Source of the DNA: Mucilaginibacter sp.
GTDB taxonomy: Bacteria > Bacteroidota > Bacteroidia > Sphingobacteriales > Sphingobacteriaceae
Assembly (NCBI RefSeq): GCF_025362475.1
Contig: NZ_JANYGH010000023.1
Location: 124,001 to 188,000, forward strand
Reading direction: 5' to 3'
DNA length: 64,000 nt
In this document: one piece after another, positions 62,947 through 64,000 of the stretch
How positions within the stretch are numbered: position 1 is the first letter of the stretch
Layout of the letters: each line of letters begins with the position of its first letter
The notes under the pieces: generated by a model
Seen by the model: only the letters and a program-made list of their open reading frames with translations
Told to the model about the DNA's origin: nothing
Databases searched by the model: none
Position numbers and translations under genes: made by a program

Positions 62947-63590
62947 AGTGAATTACCTAATACTATTTAATCCTTCGCACGGTATTTAATCTATCATTGC
63001 GAAAACCTATCTCACTATATCCGCAGCTAAATGCAAAACAGGATACAACTCTACAATGATACTTCTAAGCCGCTATTGCCTTTTCATAAGCTTATTAAAT
63101 AAAAATACGTTCTTTTTTTCATCATAAACGTAAAAACTTTCCTCAGGAGCAACATGAGGTTACCCATCGCGATGAGCAGTTCTTCAAGTGGTTATATTGA
63201 AAAAGTTTAAATCCATTTAACTGATATTTAGCATTCTCTGCAACACGGGTAGTCTTGTAACTAAAATTAAGTTGCGTTAAAAATGAATGATATTATGTGA
63301 TATTAAAATGTACCCGTTATAGATTCTAATGTACTATTTACACCTTGCTTAAACTCTGCCGATTAGCTTTCCATAAGCTTTCTGTCGTTTCGGGTCCAAT
63401 CCCGCTGTTATATGTTCATCAAATGGAGATACGAAATATCGTAATTCAATTCGCCGTTTTCGATATTTCGTATTTAAAAAAAGGTCTTAACTTTACAACC
63501 ATACTAATAATCAACTAATTATAAGCTAAAATATAACTGGCATAGAAATAGAACATCGTTTACCGCCTTGAAACTCCTAAAATCAAAACC
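62947..63590. other. 644-bp divergent region before the last AraC gene
   Basis: It separates the sigma-54 activator (minus) from the AraC gene (plus). It holds the paired palindromes at 63430-63472, 118-161 bases before the AraC start. No gene is recognised, though some short frames occur. Confidence 0.5.
63430..63472. promoter_or_regulatory. paired palindromic operator TACGAAATATCGTA, locus B
   Basis: TACGAAATATCGTA (63430-63443) is followed by TTCGATATTTCGTA (63459-63472), the complement of the same word with one change at its weaker end. Centres are 29 bases apart, close to the 28 at 43902-43943. It lies upstream of the AraC gene and may be its autoregulatory site. Confidence 0.6.
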
Positions 63591-64000
63591 ATGGAACAGT
63601 TAGAAACATTTTCGCCTTTGTATGTTGAAAACAAAAGAAGTGATCTTCCCTTTGATATGCAGAACCTGCACTGGGTTAACGAGGAACTTGGATATAACAT
63701 AGACAGGTATCGCTCAAATAACCGCTACACTATAATATGGATTGTAGATGGGTTTGGCAATTATTATCAGGATTTCAACGAACAGATAATCGGCAATGAC
63801 CATTTATTGTTCATCAGGCCAGGTGAATTGGCCAACCTGAAGCTTCCTAAACGCCTCAAGGGTTACATTATATCATTTACATCCGGATTTTTTGATTTTA
63901 ACGACCATGACCATATCAACACAAGAATTCATCAGCTTTTTCACCAGACACATTATATGGAATTCAATAATGATACTATAGATGAATTTCAGGATATTAT
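63591..64000 (+). CDS. AraC-family transcriptional regulator, N-terminal part (cut by window edge)
   Basis: From the ATG at 63591 the frame is open for 136 codons to the window end. The sequence has the cupin-like sensing domain of AraC proteins (YTIIWIVDGFGNYYQDFNEQ, HLLFIRPGELANLKLP and KGYIISFTSGFFDF). The two HTH motifs are expected beyond the window. The paired palindromes upstream make it a candidate for the regulator that binds TACGAAATATCGTA. The AraC call rests on the N-terminal domain only. Confidence 0.75.
   Translation, partial: MEQLETFSPLYVENKRSDLPFDMQNLHWVNEELGYNIDRYRSNNRYTIIWIVDGFGNYYQDFNEQIIGNDHLLFIRPGELANLKLPKRLKGYIISFTSGFFDFNDHDHINTRIHQLFHQTHYMEFNNDTIDEFQDI

Noticed and set aside
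63365..63475. A minus-strand frame of about 40 codons across the locus B palindromes
   Set aside because: There is no start codon in context and no family. Two overlapping frames look equally protein-like, which suggests chance.

Overview
The window is chromosomal DNA from a member of the Bacteroidota, most likely the Sphingobacteriaceae (Mucilaginibacter or Pedobacter type). The evidence is a SusC/SusD pair, a FecI/FecR/STN-receptor cluster, many exported glycoside hydrolases of the GH92, GH95, GH29, GH78, GH106 and GH31 families, AraC regulators, weak Shine-Dalgarno sites and a few TAnnTTTG-type -7 elements. The genus is an inference from protein style, not from a marker gene. I saw no rRNA, tRNA, CRISPR array or insertion sequence.

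Region 1 (1-2.2 kb, minus strand) is an ECF sigma factor, its FecR-type anti-sigma factor and the start of a TonB-dependent receptor with an STN signalling domain. The receptor is cut by the window edge.

Region 2 (2.4-29.6 kb) is a large polysaccharide-utilisation locus. On the minus strand it has GH92, then GH29-GH95-GH43 as one unit, SusC-SusD, a sugar-isomerase-like gene and a GH78 carrying an inserted F5/8-type module. A divergent plus-strand arm has AraC, GH31, GH106 and a second GH78. Two fucosidase-type and three rhamnosidase-type enzymes suggest a branched plant or microbial glycan rich in terminal L-fucose (or L-galactose) and L-rhamnose. Two hairpin-plus-T-tract terminators divide the minus arm: one follows susD and one follows GH43. 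Repeats around the AraC gene are candidate operators.

Region 3 (29.9-41 kb) covers redox stress and efflux. It opens with a truncated DUF2147 remnant. An ene-reductase/SDR/MDR operon follows, apparently controlled by its own TetR gene through four copies of a 16-bp AT-rich site. Next is an RND tripartite pump operon with one TetR gene at its end and another divergent from its start.

Region 4 (41-51.4 kb) holds a TPR histidine kinase, a cupin, DoxX and DUF1569 proteins, and a second efflux operon (pirin-like protein, TetR, TolC, HlyD, 14-TM MFS).

Region 5 (51.6-64 kb) is a respiratory and stress module. It contains an AraC gene, three small cupins, a hemerythrin, two small membrane proteins, a divergent cbb3-type oxidase (CcoO fused to a second cytochrome c domain, and a CcoN with a long N-terminal extension), a PAS histidine kinase with two small partners, a sigma-54 activator with its own receiver, and the start of another AraC gene. 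The CcoN keeps all expected haem and copper ligands but has Gln where canonical CcoN has a conserved Glu. A paired palindromic site, TACGAAATATCGTA, occurs at 43.9 kb and again at 63.4 kb with nearly the same spacing, which hints at one regulator acting on both loci. This oxidase module and the paired operator are the best candidates for something undescribed.
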